Positions 18,245-27,700 of a stretch of 64,000 nt of DNA are shown piece by piece. This DNA comes from Flavobacterium solisilvae (GTDB lineage: Bacteria > Bacteroidota > Bacteroidia > Flavobacteriales > Flavobacteriaceae), in contig NZ_JAAMPT010000208.1 in assembly GCF_012911605.1 (NCBI RefSeq), forward strand, positions 310,001 through 374,000. Direction: 5' to 3'. A model generated the notes under the pieces. It worked only from the letters and a program-made list of their open reading frames with translations, was not told the DNA's origin and searched no databases. How positions within the stretch are numbered: position 1 is the stretch's first letter; every line of letters begins with the position of its first letter. The position numbers were made by a program, and so were the translations under genes.

Positions 18245-19816
18245 CTACTTTTTAAGAGCAGTATTTATCATCAAATCATTTTTCAATAAAATTTGATAAT
18301 ATTGTGTTTCTCCAAATAGCTGACGTGCAAATTCGGCAGTTAAATGGGTTTTTACTATTTGCTTATTATTGCTGAGTTTAATGTCTAATCCTGCATTTTT
18401 CAAGTAGTTTTCAAATTTTGAAATATAACTTTCATCTTTTTCAAAATCGGTTAAAAAAGTAGCATAAGATAATTTCTTGAAATAATTGCGGTCTTTGTCA
18501 ATTTGCTCAAAAACAAAATGTCCAACAACTCCCGAATTTAATAAATAAGCCAAACCTTCTTCGCCTTTTTTTACTTCAAGTGGCACAAAAATATCGGGAA
18601 CAATTCCGCCACCGCCATAAACTATTCGACCTTTTTTGGTTTTAAATTTTAGCGAGTCGGCAACTTTAATTTTGTCTTTTTCATACAATTCTCCGTTTTC
18701 AAAACGAGCTTCAAAATCGTGACTGTATTTTTCGCCTTCGCCTTTGGTATAAGGTTTTTGGATAGATCGACCGCTTGGTGTATAATATCGTGCTGTGGTT
18801 AATCGAACGGCTGAACCATCATCAAAATCCATTTCGCGTTGCACTAAACCTTTTCCAAAAGAACGGCGACCAACAATTGTTCCTCTATCATTATCTTGAA
18901 TTGCTCCAGCCAAAATTTCGCTAGCAGAAGCCGAATTTTCATCGATTAAAATAGTGACTTTTCCGTTTTCAAAAATGCCTTTATCAGTAGCAAATGTTTC
19001 GTTGGTAAATCCTTTTTTGTTTTTGGTAAAAACAATTAGTTCGTCTTTTTTTAGAAATTCATCGGCAATTTCAACCGCTTTTTCTAAATATCCGCCACCA
19101 TTGTTTCTAACGTCAACAATAATACTGTTTGCGCCTTTTTTCTTCAACTGATTTAATCCAGTAATGAATTCGTCATAAGTATTTTCGGCAAAGCGATTGA
19201 TTTTGATATAACCAGTTGTTTTATTGAGCATCAAAGCAATATCAACACTTTTGATAGGAACTGTTCCGCGTGTAACGGCAATGTTTATTTTTTTATTTTC
19301 TGTTTTTCGATAAACAGTTAGGTTTACTTTGCTTCCTTCGTTTCCTTTTAGTTTGGTAAATAAACTGTCTGAAGGTAAATTTCTGCCAAAAAGTTTAGTT
19401 TTTCCAGCATATAAAATTCGGTCACCAGCTTGAATTCCGGCTTTTGCGGCTGGACCATTTGGTAACGGATTTACAACCGTAACGGTATCTTTATACATGT
19501 AGAAATTTACACCAATACCAACAAAGTTGCCTTTCATAATCTCGGCTTCGGTGGCTTGTTCACTTGGCGGAATGTAAATGGAATGTGGATCAAGTTTTTC
19601 TAAAATACTGTTGACTGTTAATGCTACAATCGAATCGGAATTTACATCGTCAACATATTCGTTATCGATGAAATCAATTAGTCGGTTTAGTTTGGCTTGA
19701 CTAGCATTTTTTGGAGAAAGTTTTCGATTAGGAAAATTAATCATACCGCCAATCATGATGCCAAGAGCAACGCATGAAAATAGCAATATGGGTAAATATT
19801 TTTCCTTTGATTTCAT
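18245..19816 (-). CDS. S41 carboxy-terminal processing peptidase with PDZ domain
   Basis: A 523-aa protein. An N-terminal membrane anchor or signal (about 7-28) is followed by a PDZ domain (about 85-165, GPAAKAGIQAGDRIL) and an S41 protease domain with the Ser/Lys dyad motifs NSASASEI and SFGKGLVQ. CtpA/Prc-like proteases trim or degrade periplasmic proteins from their C-termini. It is translated 15 bases after the deaminase gene on the same strand, so the two probably form an operon. Symbol not assigned because ctpA/prc paralogues are common in this phylum. Confidence 0.93.
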   Translation of the reverse strand: MKSKEKYLPILLFSCVALGIMIGGMINFPNRKLSPKNASQAKLNRLIDFIDNEYVDDVNSDSIVALTVNSILEKLDPHSIYIPPSEQATEAEIMKGNFVGIGVNFYMYKDTVTVVNPLPNGPAAKAGIQAGDRILYAGKTKLFGRNLPSDSLFTKLKGNEGSKVNLTVYRKTENKKINIAVTRGTVPIKSVDIALMLNKTTGYIKINRFAENTYDEFITGLNQLKKKGANSIIVDVRNNGGGYLEKAVEIADEFLKKDELIVFTKNKKGFTNETFATDKGIFENGKVTILIDENSASASEILAGAIQDNDRGTIVGRRSFGKGLVQREMDFDDGSAVRLTTARYYTPSGRSIQKPYTKGEGEKYSHDFEARFENGELYEKDKIKVADSLKFKTKKGRIVYGGGGIVPDIFVPLEVKKGEEGLAYLLNSGVVGHFVFEQIDKDRNYFKKLSYATFLTDFEKDESYISKFENYLKNAGLDIKLSNNKQIVKTHLTAEFARQLFGETQYYQILLKNDLMINTALKK

Positions 19817-19831
19817 TGTTTTGAAAACGAA

Positions 19832-20263
19832 TTAAACTTCTAAATCTTTGATTTGAACAACTTCTACACCAGCTTTTACTAGAAAATCTAATCCAGAATC
19901 ATCGCGATATCCGTTGTGGAAAACTACACGTTTGATTCCCGATTGATGGATGAGTTTACTGCATTCTTTGCAAGGTGAAAGTGTGATGTAAAGTGTTGCG
20001 TTTTCGCAGGTTTGGGTAGAACGTGCCACTTTTGAAATAGCATTGGCTTCGGCATGAAGAACATACCATTTGGTTAAACCTTCATCGTCTTCGCAGCAGT
20101 TTTCAAATCCTGATGGCGTTCCGTTGTATCCATCTGAAATTATCATTCGGTCGCGAACAATAATGGCGCCAACTTGTTTGCGTTTGCAATAGGAAAGTTT
20201 GCTCCATTCGGTTGCTATTCTTAGGTAAGCTACATCGTATTTGTGTTGTTTTTTTTCTTTCAT
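19832..20263 (-). CDS. dCMP/ComE-type deaminase
   Basis: Zinc-dependent deaminase of the dCMP deaminase family, 143 aa, cytoplasmic. Zn-binding and catalytic motifs are HAEAN (His plus catalytic Glu) and PCKECS; a first Cys-rich loop (GFENCCEDDEG) is typical of dCMP deaminases. The ATG at 20263 is chosen over a TTG at 20272. The product probably feeds dUMP/dTTP synthesis. First gene of a pair with the S41 protease; a structured repeat lies in its upstream region. Confidence 0.88.
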   Translation of the reverse strand: MKEKKQHKYDVAYLRIATEWSKLSYCKRKQVGAIIVRDRMIISDGYNGTPSGFENCCEDDEGLTKWYVLHAEANAISKVARSTQTCENATLYITLSPCKECSKLIHQSGIKRVVFHNGYRDDSGLDFLVKAGVEVVQIKDLEV

Positions 20264-20285
20264 AAAATTCAAATGGTTTCCTTTT

Positions 20286-20420
20286 TAGCCCCGATGGAAA
20301 TGGAAATCCTGTCATTGCAATGCCAAAATTTTAATGAGATTGCTTCGTTCCTCGCAATGACAGATTGTAATGAACAGCGGGAAAAAGGATAACAAAGATA
20401 CCTAAACGATTCGCTTCTAG
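20286..20420 (-). repeat. Dispersed structured repeat element, copy 2
   Basis: Conserved left block TAGCCCCGATGGAAATGG-AAATCCT (20286-20310). A central hairpin has stem TGTCATTGC / GCAATGACA (20310-20318 with 20354-20362) and contains a common bacterial repeat word (GAGATTGCTTCGTTCCTCGC region). The right block AACAGCGGGAAAAAGGATAA (from about 20372) ends GATTCGCTTC. It lies between the hupE-like gene and the deaminase, both on the minus strand. Strand of action is unknown; the conserved blocks read in the plus direction. Confidence 0.7.
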
Positions 20421-20448
20421 AAATAGTTTAAGATTTATTTAGTTAAAT

Positions 20449-21042
20449 TTATTTTTGCCAAATTTCGCTTTGGAGAATCATAGGTGTTACAACTCCAATG
20501 ATGAAGGCTGAAACGGTTAAAATCCAGTCGCGTTTTGAGAATTTAAATAGGGTTTGAAAGATAAAAGCAAGAATTAATGTGGCAATAACAACGATGATTT
20601 GAGCAGCTTCGATTCCGAGTGCAAATTCAAACATGGGTAATAATTTGTCGGTTGCTGAACCTGAAAGTATGCTGTTGAAATAGTTGGAAAAACCTAATCC
20701 GTGGATAATTCCGAAGAAAAGTGTCACGAAACCAATGAAGGTCATATTGTCTTTTTTGGCAGATTTTCCGGTGGAATAGATGTTGAAAATTGCGGTGATT
20801 AATATGGTTATCGGAATTAGGAATTCGATAAAGGTTGGGTTGATTTTTACAATTCCAAAAACAGCTAGAAAAAGTGAAAAAGTATGTCCAAGCGTGAAAA
20901 GTGAAACTAGAATTAATATTCGTTTCCAAGCTTTGGCATCATATGGAACGGTTAATGCGAGCAAAAATAAGACATGGTCATAAGCATTAATGTCGAGCAC
21001 ATGCTTTAAGCCAATATTGAAATAAATCCAAAAATCAGACAT
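20449..21042 (-). CDS. HupE/UreJ-like membrane protein
   Basis: A 197-aa polytopic membrane protein with about six helices, conserved His motifs HVLFLLALTVP, LGHTFSLFLAV and FGIIHGLGFS. These fit the HupE/UreJ family, whose studied members move nickel or related metals. No hydrogenase or urease genes are in the window, so the substrate is unknown. A -7 box ends 2 bases before the ATG. Downstream is the structured repeat, then the deaminase gene. Confidence 0.82.
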   Translation of the reverse strand: MSDFWIYFNIGLKHVLDINAYDHVLFLLALTVPYDAKAWKRILILVSLFTLGHTFSLFLAVFGIVKINPTFIEFLIPITILITAIFNIYSTGKSAKKDNMTFIGFVTLFFGIIHGLGFSNYFNSILSGSATDKLLPMFEFALGIEAAQIIVVIATLILAFIFQTLFKFSKRDWILTVSAFIIGVVTPMILQSEIWQK

Positions 21043-21044
21043 AG

Positions 21045-21052
21045 CAAAAGTA
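21045..21052 (-). promoter_or_regulatory. -7 box of the hupE-like gene, 2 bases before the ATG
   Basis: Reads TACTTTTG then CT then ATG on the minus strand. The spacing predicts a transcript with essentially no 5' leader. Confidence 0.6.
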
Positions 21053-21147
21053 GTTTTAGGAATGTAAACTTAGTAAAAAAATTAAAATCGAGTTAGAAAT
21101 TAGCTCAAAACATTGTGGGTTGACTTTATTAGATTGAGAAATTGAAT

Positions 21148-21155
21148 TATATTTG
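21148..21155 (+). promoter_or_regulatory. -7 box of the TerB-like gene
   Basis: Perfect TATATTTG, 22 bases before the ATG at 21178, with a TTGA-containing region roughly 25 bases further upstream. Confidence 0.6.
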
Positions 21156-21177
21156 CACAACTAAAACTAATAGTATT

Positions 21178-21609
21178 ATGTCGATTTCAGATTTATTTGA
21201 TAGTGAATTTAAAAATAGAAACAAAGGTCATTTTTCGGCTATTGTTCGTGTAGCGATTGCCGATGGCGATTTGAGTAAAGAGGAAAAAGAATTTTTGGAT
21301 AAATTGGCACGTCAGTTAGAAATTTCTGCGGCTGAATATGAAGAAATTCTAGAAAATCCTCTAAAATATCCTATCAATCCACCGTATTTACATTCGCAAC
21401 GTTTGGAGCGTTTGTATGATTTGTCAAGAATGGTTTATGTAGATCATATTCTTGGACCAAAGCAAAAAGAAATTTTAACCAAATTTGCTTTGGCACTTGG
21501 TTTTACTCCAGGAAACGTTCCTTTTATCATTGATAAAGCGTTGTCACTTCTAGTAATGAATGTAGATTTGGATACGTTTGTTTACGAAATGACACACATG
21601 AATAAGTAA
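21178..21609 (+). CDS. TerB-like helical protein
   Basis: A 143-aa cytoplasmic all-helical protein. The segment VRVAIADGDLSKEEKEFLDKLARQL (split here as VAIADGDLSKEEKEF and on) matches the TerB/tellurite-resistance fold, with its acidic turn. Members are often metal-stress or membrane-associated adaptors, but standalone copies like this have no assigned function. The ATG at 21178 is chosen because the upstream TTG at 21142 would overlap the promoter. It is monocistronic, ending in a bidirectional terminator shared with fbp. Confidence 0.75.
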   Translation: MSISDLFDSEFKNRNKGHFSAIVRVAIADGDLSKEEKEFLDKLARQLEISAAEYEEILENPLKYPINPPYLHSQRLERLYDLSRMVYVDHILGPKQKEILTKFALALGFTPGNVPFIIDKALSLLVMNVDLDTFVYEMTHMNK

Positions 21610-21615
21610 AAACAG

Positions 21616-21643
21616 AAACTCCCGAGAAATCGGGAGTTTTTTT
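21616..21643. terminator. Bidirectional terminator between the TerB-like gene and fbp
   Basis: Stem AAACTCCCGA / TCGGGAGTTT with a GAAA tetraloop, T-run on the plus side and A-rich sequence on the left, in a 35-base gap between convergent genes. Confidence 0.85.
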
Positions 21644-21644
21644 G

Positions 21645-22652
21645 TTATTTGTATTTCGCCATAAATTCTTCAGCTTTCTCTACCATATTATAGCTTCCGC
21701 AGAAAAACGGTACACGTTGATGTAATTCTGTAGGTTGGATTTCCATAATTCGTCCAAAACCGTCCGAAGCTTTTCCGCCAGCTTGTTCCGCAATAAACGC
21801 CATTGGGTTGCATTCGTATAATAAACGAAGCTTTCCTTTTGGTGCTTTGTGGCTTGTTGGATAAATATAAATTCCGCCTTTAATCATGTTTCTGTGAATA
21901 TCGGAGACCAAACTTCCAATGTAGCGCGAAGTATAAGGTCGATCGTCTTCTTCTAGCTGACAATATTTGATATAATCTTTTACGCCTTGTGGAAAATGAA
22001 CATAATTTCCTTCGTTGATAGAGTAAATGTTTCCATCTTTTGAAAATTTCATATTGGGATGCGAAAGATAAAATGTTCCAATTGCCGGATTTAAAGTAAA
22101 ACCGTTTACGCCATGACCAGTTGTGTAAACCAACATCGTTGACGTTCCATAAATTACATAACCAGCGGCAACTTGTTGTGTTCCAGGTTGCAAGAAATCT
22201 TCCAAAGTTACTGGCGTTCCAACAGGTGTTTTTCTTCTAAAAACCGAAAAAATGGTTCCAACGGAAACATTTACATCAATGTTTGACGAACCATCAAGCG
22301 GATCCATCAAGACGACATATTTACTGCTGTGACTTTTATCAGAACCAGCAACGGTAATAAAATCATCGTTTTCTTCTGAAGCAATTCCACAAACAATTTC
22401 ACGGTTGATTAACGTTTGAATAAAAATTTCATTGGCATAAACATCTAGCTTTTGTTGGTCTTCACCTTGAATGTTTTGGTCGCCAGCGGCACCAATGATG
22501 TCGACCAATCCAGCTTTGTTTACTTTGTAATTTACGACTTTTGCCGCTAAACGAATAGAGTTAATAATTCGAGATAATTCTCCCGAAGAATATTGAAATT
22601 CTGATTGTTTTTCGATGATAAATTCACCTAAGGTTTTGTTGCGTTCTTCCAT
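21645..22652 (-). CDS. fbp: Fructose-1,6-bisphosphatase class I
   Basis: Hydrolyses fructose 1,6-bisphosphate to fructose 6-phosphate in gluconeogenesis. The 335 aa are typical in length. The metal- and substrate-binding signature [17 protein letters not shown], the upstream GIASEEND and the [16 protein letters not shown] sugar-phosphate region are intact. It is divergent from the GNAT gene; on the minus strand GATATTTG (about 22681) is a one-mismatch -7 box. Confidence 0.95.
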   Translation of the reverse strand: MEERNKTLGEFIIEKQSEFQYSSGELSRIINSIRLAAKVVNYKVNKAGLVDIIGAAGDQNIQGEDQQKLDVYANEIFIQTLINREIVCGIASEENDDFITVAGSDKSHSSKYVVLMDPLDGSSNIDVNVSVGTIFSVFRRKTPVGTPVTLEDFLQPGTQQVAAGYVIYGTSTMLVYTTGHGVNGFTLNPAIGTFYLSHPNMKFSKDGNIYSINEGNYVHFPQGVKDYIKYCQLEEDDRPYTSRYIGSLVSDIHRNMIKGGIYIYPTSHKAPKGKLRLLYECNPMAFIAEQAGGKASDGFGRIMEIQPTELHQRVPFFCGSYNMVEKAEEFMAKYK

Positions 22653-22734
22653 TACGAAATCGTTGTAGTTGTGTGTGCAAATATCGATAAATTTGTCAAA
22701 GAAAAAATGTATTTCGCAAAGAAATTATTAATTG

Positions 22735-22742
22735 TACTTTTG
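22735..22742 (+). promoter_or_regulatory. -7 box of the GNAT gene at 22760
   Basis: Perfect TACTTTTG, 17 bases before the ATG. It overlaps a GTG in frame with the gene, which argues for the downstream ATG as start. Confidence 0.6.
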
Positions 22743-22759
22743 TGCTAAATTTTTCCAAA

Positions 22760-23233
22760 ATGATTATCCGAAAAGGAGAACAAAAAGACATGAAATCGGT
22801 TCTTGAACTCATTCAGGAATTGGCTGTTTTTGAAAAAGAACCCGATGCAGTTGAATTAACCGTAGCCGATTTAGAACGCGATGGATTTGGTTCAAATCCA
22901 TTATTTCACACTTTTGTTGCCGAAATCAACGAAAATATTGTTGGAATTGCGTTGTACTATTATCGATATTCTACTTGGAAAGGAAAAACAATCCATTTAG
23001 AAGATTTGATTGTCAAGGAAAATCAGCGTGGTTCAGGTGTTGGCTTTGCTTTGTATTCCAAAATCATCGAACAAGGAAAAATTGATAACGTTCGCCGAAT
23101 TGAATGGGCAGTTTTGGACTGGAACATTCCGGCGATTGAATTTTATAAAAAATCGGGGGCGAAAATCTTAGAAGATTGGAGAATTGCGCAGATGGATGAA
23201 AAAGGAATTAATGAATTTATTAATAGAAAATAG
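22760..23233 (+). CDS. GNAT-family N-acetyltransferase (diamine acetyltransferase-like)
   Basis: A 157-aa GNAT enzyme. The acetyl-CoA loop appears as VKENQRGSGVGFALYSKI (motif A), followed by WAVLDWNIPAIEFYKKSGAKIL (motif B, split by convention). The overall pattern, with RKGEQKDMKSVLELI at the N-terminus and HLEDLIV, resembles spermidine/diamine N-acetyltransferases, but the substrate cannot be read from the sequence. The last codons (AGA AAA TAG) are the first bases of a 25-bp inverted repeat. The aspartokinase follows 87 bases later. Confidence 0.88.
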   Translation: MIIRKGEQKDMKSVLELIQELAVFEKEPDAVELTVADLERDGFGSNPLFHTFVAEINENIVGIALYYYRYSTWKGKTIHLEDLIVKENQRGSGVGFALYSKIIEQGKIDNVRRIEWAVLDWNIPAIEFYKKSGAKILEDWRIAQMDEKGINEFINRK

Positions 23234-23296
23234 AGAAAAGAAAAAAGACTTTGACTTAATGCAACGAAGTGGTCTTGCTTCTTTTCTCTATTTTCT
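23225..23296. repeat. 25-bp inverted repeat overlapping the GNAT stop codon
   Basis: Left arm 23225-23249 and right arm 23272-23296 match at 23 of 25 positions (core AGAAAATAGAGAAAAGAA). The stop codon of the GNAT gene is inside the left arm. It could act as a terminator or be a mobile repeat; it belongs to the set of word-like intergenic repeats in this window. Confidence 0.8.
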
Positions 23297-23320
23297 TTCT
23301 TCTAAAAATTAAAGAAAAAA

Positions 23321-24574
23321 ATGAGAATTTTCAAATTTGGGGGTGCATCAGTTAAAGATGCTGATGGAATAAAAAATGTGTTTAGCGTTCTTGAAAAAGT
23401 TGGTCACGAAGACACGCTTTTGGTAATTTCCGCCATGGGAAAAACCACAAACGCATTAGAATTAGTAATCAAGAATTATTTCGAAAAGTCTAACGAACTT
23501 CACGCTTCGTTACAAGAAGTTCGAAAGTACCACAACCAAATTTTGATGGACTTGTTTGACGACGAAGAACACGATGTTTTTTATGCGGTAAACAGTCATT
23601 TTGCTGATTTGGAATATTTCATTCGAAGTAATAAATCGCCTAATTACAGCTTTGTTTATGACCAAGTAGTTAGTTATGGTGAAATTATTTCTACAACGAT
23701 AGTAAGTCATTATTTCAATCATGCAGGTTTAAAAAATAATTGGATTGATGTTAGAAATTTCATCAAAACAGACAATAATTATCGTGATGCCAATCTAGAT
23801 TGGGAAAAAACACAACAATTTATTTCAAAAGGAATAAAGAAAAAAGCACTCAACATCACACAAGGATTTTTAGGTTCCGATGAAAATAATTTCACTACAA
23901 CTCTTGGTCGTGAAGGTTCCGATTATACAGCAGCAATTTTTGCCTATTGTTTAAGTGCCGAAAGCGTAACGATTTGGAAAGATGTTCCAGGAGTTTTGAA
24001 TGCTGATCCAAGATATTTTGAAAATGCTGTTTTGTTAAACCAAATTTCCTATCGTGAAGCTATCGAATTAGCATTTTATGGTGCTTCGGTTATTCATCCA
24101 AAAACCTTGCAACCATTACAAAGAAAAGAAATTCCACTTTATGTAAAATCGTTTGTCAATCCGTTATTGCCGGGAACAAGTGTTTCAAAAGGTGCCGATT
24201 TAGAACCTCAAACACCGTGTTTTATCGTGAAGAAAAATCAGTTGTTGATTTCGCTTTCATCTATTGATTTTTCATTCATTATGGAAGAAAATATCAGCGA
24301 GATTTTTGCATTGTTCCATCAATATAAAATTAAAGTAAGTTTAATTCAAAACTCAGCGATTAGTTTCTCGGTTTGTGTAGAAGATAAGTTTGGTAATTTT
24401 GGCGAATTGAAAAATATCCTTTCCAAAAAATTCAAAGTGGCTTATAACGAAGATGTTTCGCTTTATACCATTCGTCATTTTGATGAAAAAGCAGCACAAA
24501 TTGTTGAAAATGGTAAAAATGTTTTGGTGAAACAAATTTCTAGAGAAACAATGCAATTGGTTACTAAGGAATAA
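23321..24574 (+). CDS. Aspartate kinase
   Basis: Phosphorylates aspartate in the first step toward Lys, Thr, Met and diaminopimelate. A monofunctional 417-aa enzyme: the N-terminal amino-acid kinase domain has the KFGGASV signature, TLGREGSDYTAA and the WKDVPGVLNADPR segment; the C-terminal about 130 residues form ACT-like regulatory modules (IMEENISEIFALFHQYKIKVSLI region). No homoserine dehydrogenase fusion. Which of the aspartokinase paralogues it is cannot be told. Flanked on both sides by inverted repeats. Confidence 0.92.
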   Translation: MRIFKFGGASVKDADGIKNVFSVLEKVGHEDTLLVISAMGKTTNALELVIKNYFEKSNELHASLQEVRKYHNQILMDLFDDEEHDVFYAVNSHFADLEYFIRSNKSPNYSFVYDQVVSYGEIISTTIVSHYFNHAGLKNNWIDVRNFIKTDNNYRDANLDWEKTQQFISKGIKKKALNITQGFLGSDENNFTTTLGREGSDYTAAIFAYCLSAESVTIWKDVPGVLNADPRYFENAVLLNQISYREAIELAFYGASVIHPKTLQPLQRKEIPLYVKSFVNPLLPGTSVSKGADLEPQTPCFIVKKNQLLISLSSIDFSFIMEENISEIFALFHQYKIKVSLIQNSAISFSVCVEDKFGNFGELKNILSKKFKVAYNEDVSLYTIRHFDEKAAQIVENGKNVLVKQISRETMQLVTKE

Positions 24575-24594
24575 TTTTTTACAGAAAATGAAAT

Positions 24595-24655
24595 CATTAA
24601 GAAATTAAGTTTCATTAAGAGGTTATGTTTCTTAATTTTTCTTAATTTCTTAATG
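24595..24655. repeat. 15-bp perfect inverted repeat after the aspartokinase gene
   Basis: CATTAAGAAATTAAG (24595-24609) pairs with CTTAATTTCTTAATG (24641-24655), with a partial internal copy in between (TTTCATTAAGAG, TTCTTAATTTTTC). Possibly a terminator. Same word-repeat style as 23225 and 58444. Confidence 0.8.
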
Positions 24656-24662
24656 GTTTTTT

Positions 24663-24670
24663 TATATTTG
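24663..24670 (+). promoter_or_regulatory. -7 box of the large outer-membrane protein gene
   Basis: Perfect TATATTTG, 50 bases before the ATG at 24721. Confidence 0.5.
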
Positions 24671-24720
24671 AATTTACATTTTTTTATACTCAAAATAGCT
24701 TTTTTACGTTATAAATATGT

Positions 24721-27700
24721 ATGCTAAAAAAACTTTTTTTACTGATAATCTTCGTTGGGTTTTCCAAGCTTTCGGCTCAGGAAACTAAATCGTTGTATCA
24801 AACTAAAAAAGTTGCTTTTTCTGCCGATACCATTAGCATCGAAAAAGTAAGTATCAATTCGGGGTTTTTCAAAATGCAATTAGCAGATGGAACGCCAATT
24901 GATACTTCTTTTTATAAAATCGACTTCAAAAAAGGAAAATTAATCTTCAAAAATGGATTTAGCTCCAAAGACAGCATAACCGTTCAATACCTAAAATATC
25001 CCGAATTTTTAACCAAAACTTATAGTATTTACGACCAAGACCGAATTGTTCCTAACGAAGAAGGAAATTTGTATAAAGTCAATCGCTCGGTTAAAAAATT
25101 TGTGCCTTTCGACGGATTAAACACTTCCGGAAGCATAACTCGTGGTGTTACCGTTGGAAATAATCAAAATGCAACGGTAAATTCCAATCTTGACTTACAA
25201 ATCACAGGAAAAATTTCCGATAAAGTTTCGCTTCGAGCTTCTATTCAAGATAGCAATATTCCGTTACAAGATGGCGGTTATTCACAAAAATTGGATGAGT
25301 TTGACCAAATTTTCATCGAACTTTTTACTGATAAATGGAACATTCGTGCGGGAGATTTATTTCTTGAAAATCGTCAGTCACGGTTTTTAAATTTCAACAA
25401 AAAAGTACAAGGACTTTCTACGCATTTTACTTTTGGTGGCGAAGAAAATAAAACGGATATTTTTGCTTCTGCAGCTTTGGTTCGCGGACAATATGCTCGA
25501 AGTTCGTTTACTGGACAAGAAGGAAATCAAGGTCCGTATAAACTAAGAGGAAACAATGGCGAATTGTATGTTTTGGTAATTTCGGGTTCAGAAAGAGTTT
25601 ACGTCAACGGAATTCTGAAAAAACGTGGTGAAAACAACGATTATATCATTGATTATAATGCCGGAGAAATCACATTTACATCGCTTTTTCCTATCACTTC
25701 TGAAATGCGTATCGTTATTGAATACCAATATTCCGACAGAAGTTACACGCGTTTTGTTACCTATGCCGGAGCAAATCACGAAGCTAAAAAATGGAGTTTA
25801 GGCGGATATTTGTACTCTGAAAATGATGTAAAAAATCAACCGTTACAGCAAAATTTATCTTCGGAACAAGTTGAGGTTTTAAAAAATGCTGGCGATGATA
25901 TAAATTTGATGAATGCGCCATCGGCTTATCTCGATACGTATTCAGATAATAAAATCTTATATAAAAAAACGACAATTGGCGGCGTTGAAACTTTTGAATA
26001 TTCCAATAATCCTGATGATGAGCTATATAATGTGAAATTCACTTTGGTTGGAGTAAATCTTGGAAATTACATTTTGACAAATACATCAGCTATCGGAAAA
26101 ATTTATCAATATGTAGAGCCAATTTCGGGCGTTCCACAAGGAAATTACGAACCTGTAACTCGATTGATTGCACCAACAAAAATTCAAATTGCAACGGTTG
26201 TTGGGAAATTTAATCCAAATGAAAAAACGGTCGTTGATTTTGAAATTGGCGTAAGCAATAACGACCAAAACTTGTTTTCTTCCATCGATGACGACAATAA
26301 TAAAGGTATTGCCGGAAAATTGAATTTCAAAAAACGATTGTTTAGTAAAAAATGGCAAATAGATGCTTTTGGGAACTATCAGTTTGTCCAGGAAAATTTT
26401 CAAACTATTGAGCGATTATTCAATATCGAGTTCAATCGCGATTGGAATTTAACATCGTTTGAAGGAAATCAAAGTTTGCTCATCAGCGGTTTGGATTTCA
26501 TTTTGCCCGGAAAAGGAAAATTAACCTATCAGTTTGAAAAACTTGATTTCTCGAAAAGTTTCTCAGGAAATCGTCATCTGATAAATGGTTTTTTCAGAGT
26601 AAAAGATTGGAATATTCTACAAAATGCTAGCATGTTGAAAAGTGACGGAAATTATGCTTCGTCAACTTTTATTCGTAATCAAACACAAGCAAGATATCAT
26701 TTCGAAAAAAATTGGGTTGGCGCGAGTTTGAATTTGGAAAATAACAAAGAAAAATTAGCAGCGACTAATCAATTATCGGCTTTAAGTCAGCGATTTACCG
26801 AATATGGTGCGTTTGTTGGTCGTGGCGATAGTACAAAAGTGTATGTAGAATTGGGTTATTTGCAACGCATAAATGACAGTTTGCAGAATGGCTTATTGGA
26901 AAAAGTGAACACATCACATTCTTATTATTTGAAATCCCGATTGATACAAACCAAAAAAAGTGATTTGTCGTTATTCTTAAATTACAGAAACCTAAAATTT
27001 GAAGATAACATTCGTGGAAACGAACCGTCGTTAAACTCAAGATTATTGTATAACGACCAGTATTTTAATCAGTTGATGCAAATAACAACGGCTTACGAAA
27101 CGACTTCTGGAACCATTGCACAGCAAGAATTTACGTATCTTGAAGTCGAACCAAGTCAAGGCGTTTACATGTGGAACGATTACAACAACAACGGAATTCA
27201 GGAATTGGAAGAATTTGAAATTGCACCGTTTCCCGATCAAGCCAAATATGTTCGCGTATTTTTACCCAATCAGGTTTTTGTAAAAACGCATCAAAATCGG
27301 TTTTCGCAGTCGTTAACGCTAAATCCTTCGCGTTGGCAAAACGAAAAAGGGTTCAAAAAGATGTTGTCTTATTTATATAATCAAACTTCGTATTTGGTAG
27401 AACGAAAAATCTTCAGAAACGGCGATAATTTTGACTTAAATCCGTTTTCTACTTCCGAAGACGATTTACTCGGATTGAATACTAGCTTTAGAAACAGTTT
27501 GTTTTATAATCGAGGCAAACAGAAACATTCTGTAACCTATACTTATACTGAAAATCGATTGAAAAGCTTGCTTTCTGTGGGTTCACAAGAAAGTAAAAAT
27601 AAATCCCATCAGTTGCAATACAATCATTTATTGAAAAAATCGTGGTTGTTCAATATGAATTCAAAAACGATTAAAATCGAATTAGCTTCGGAGAATTATG

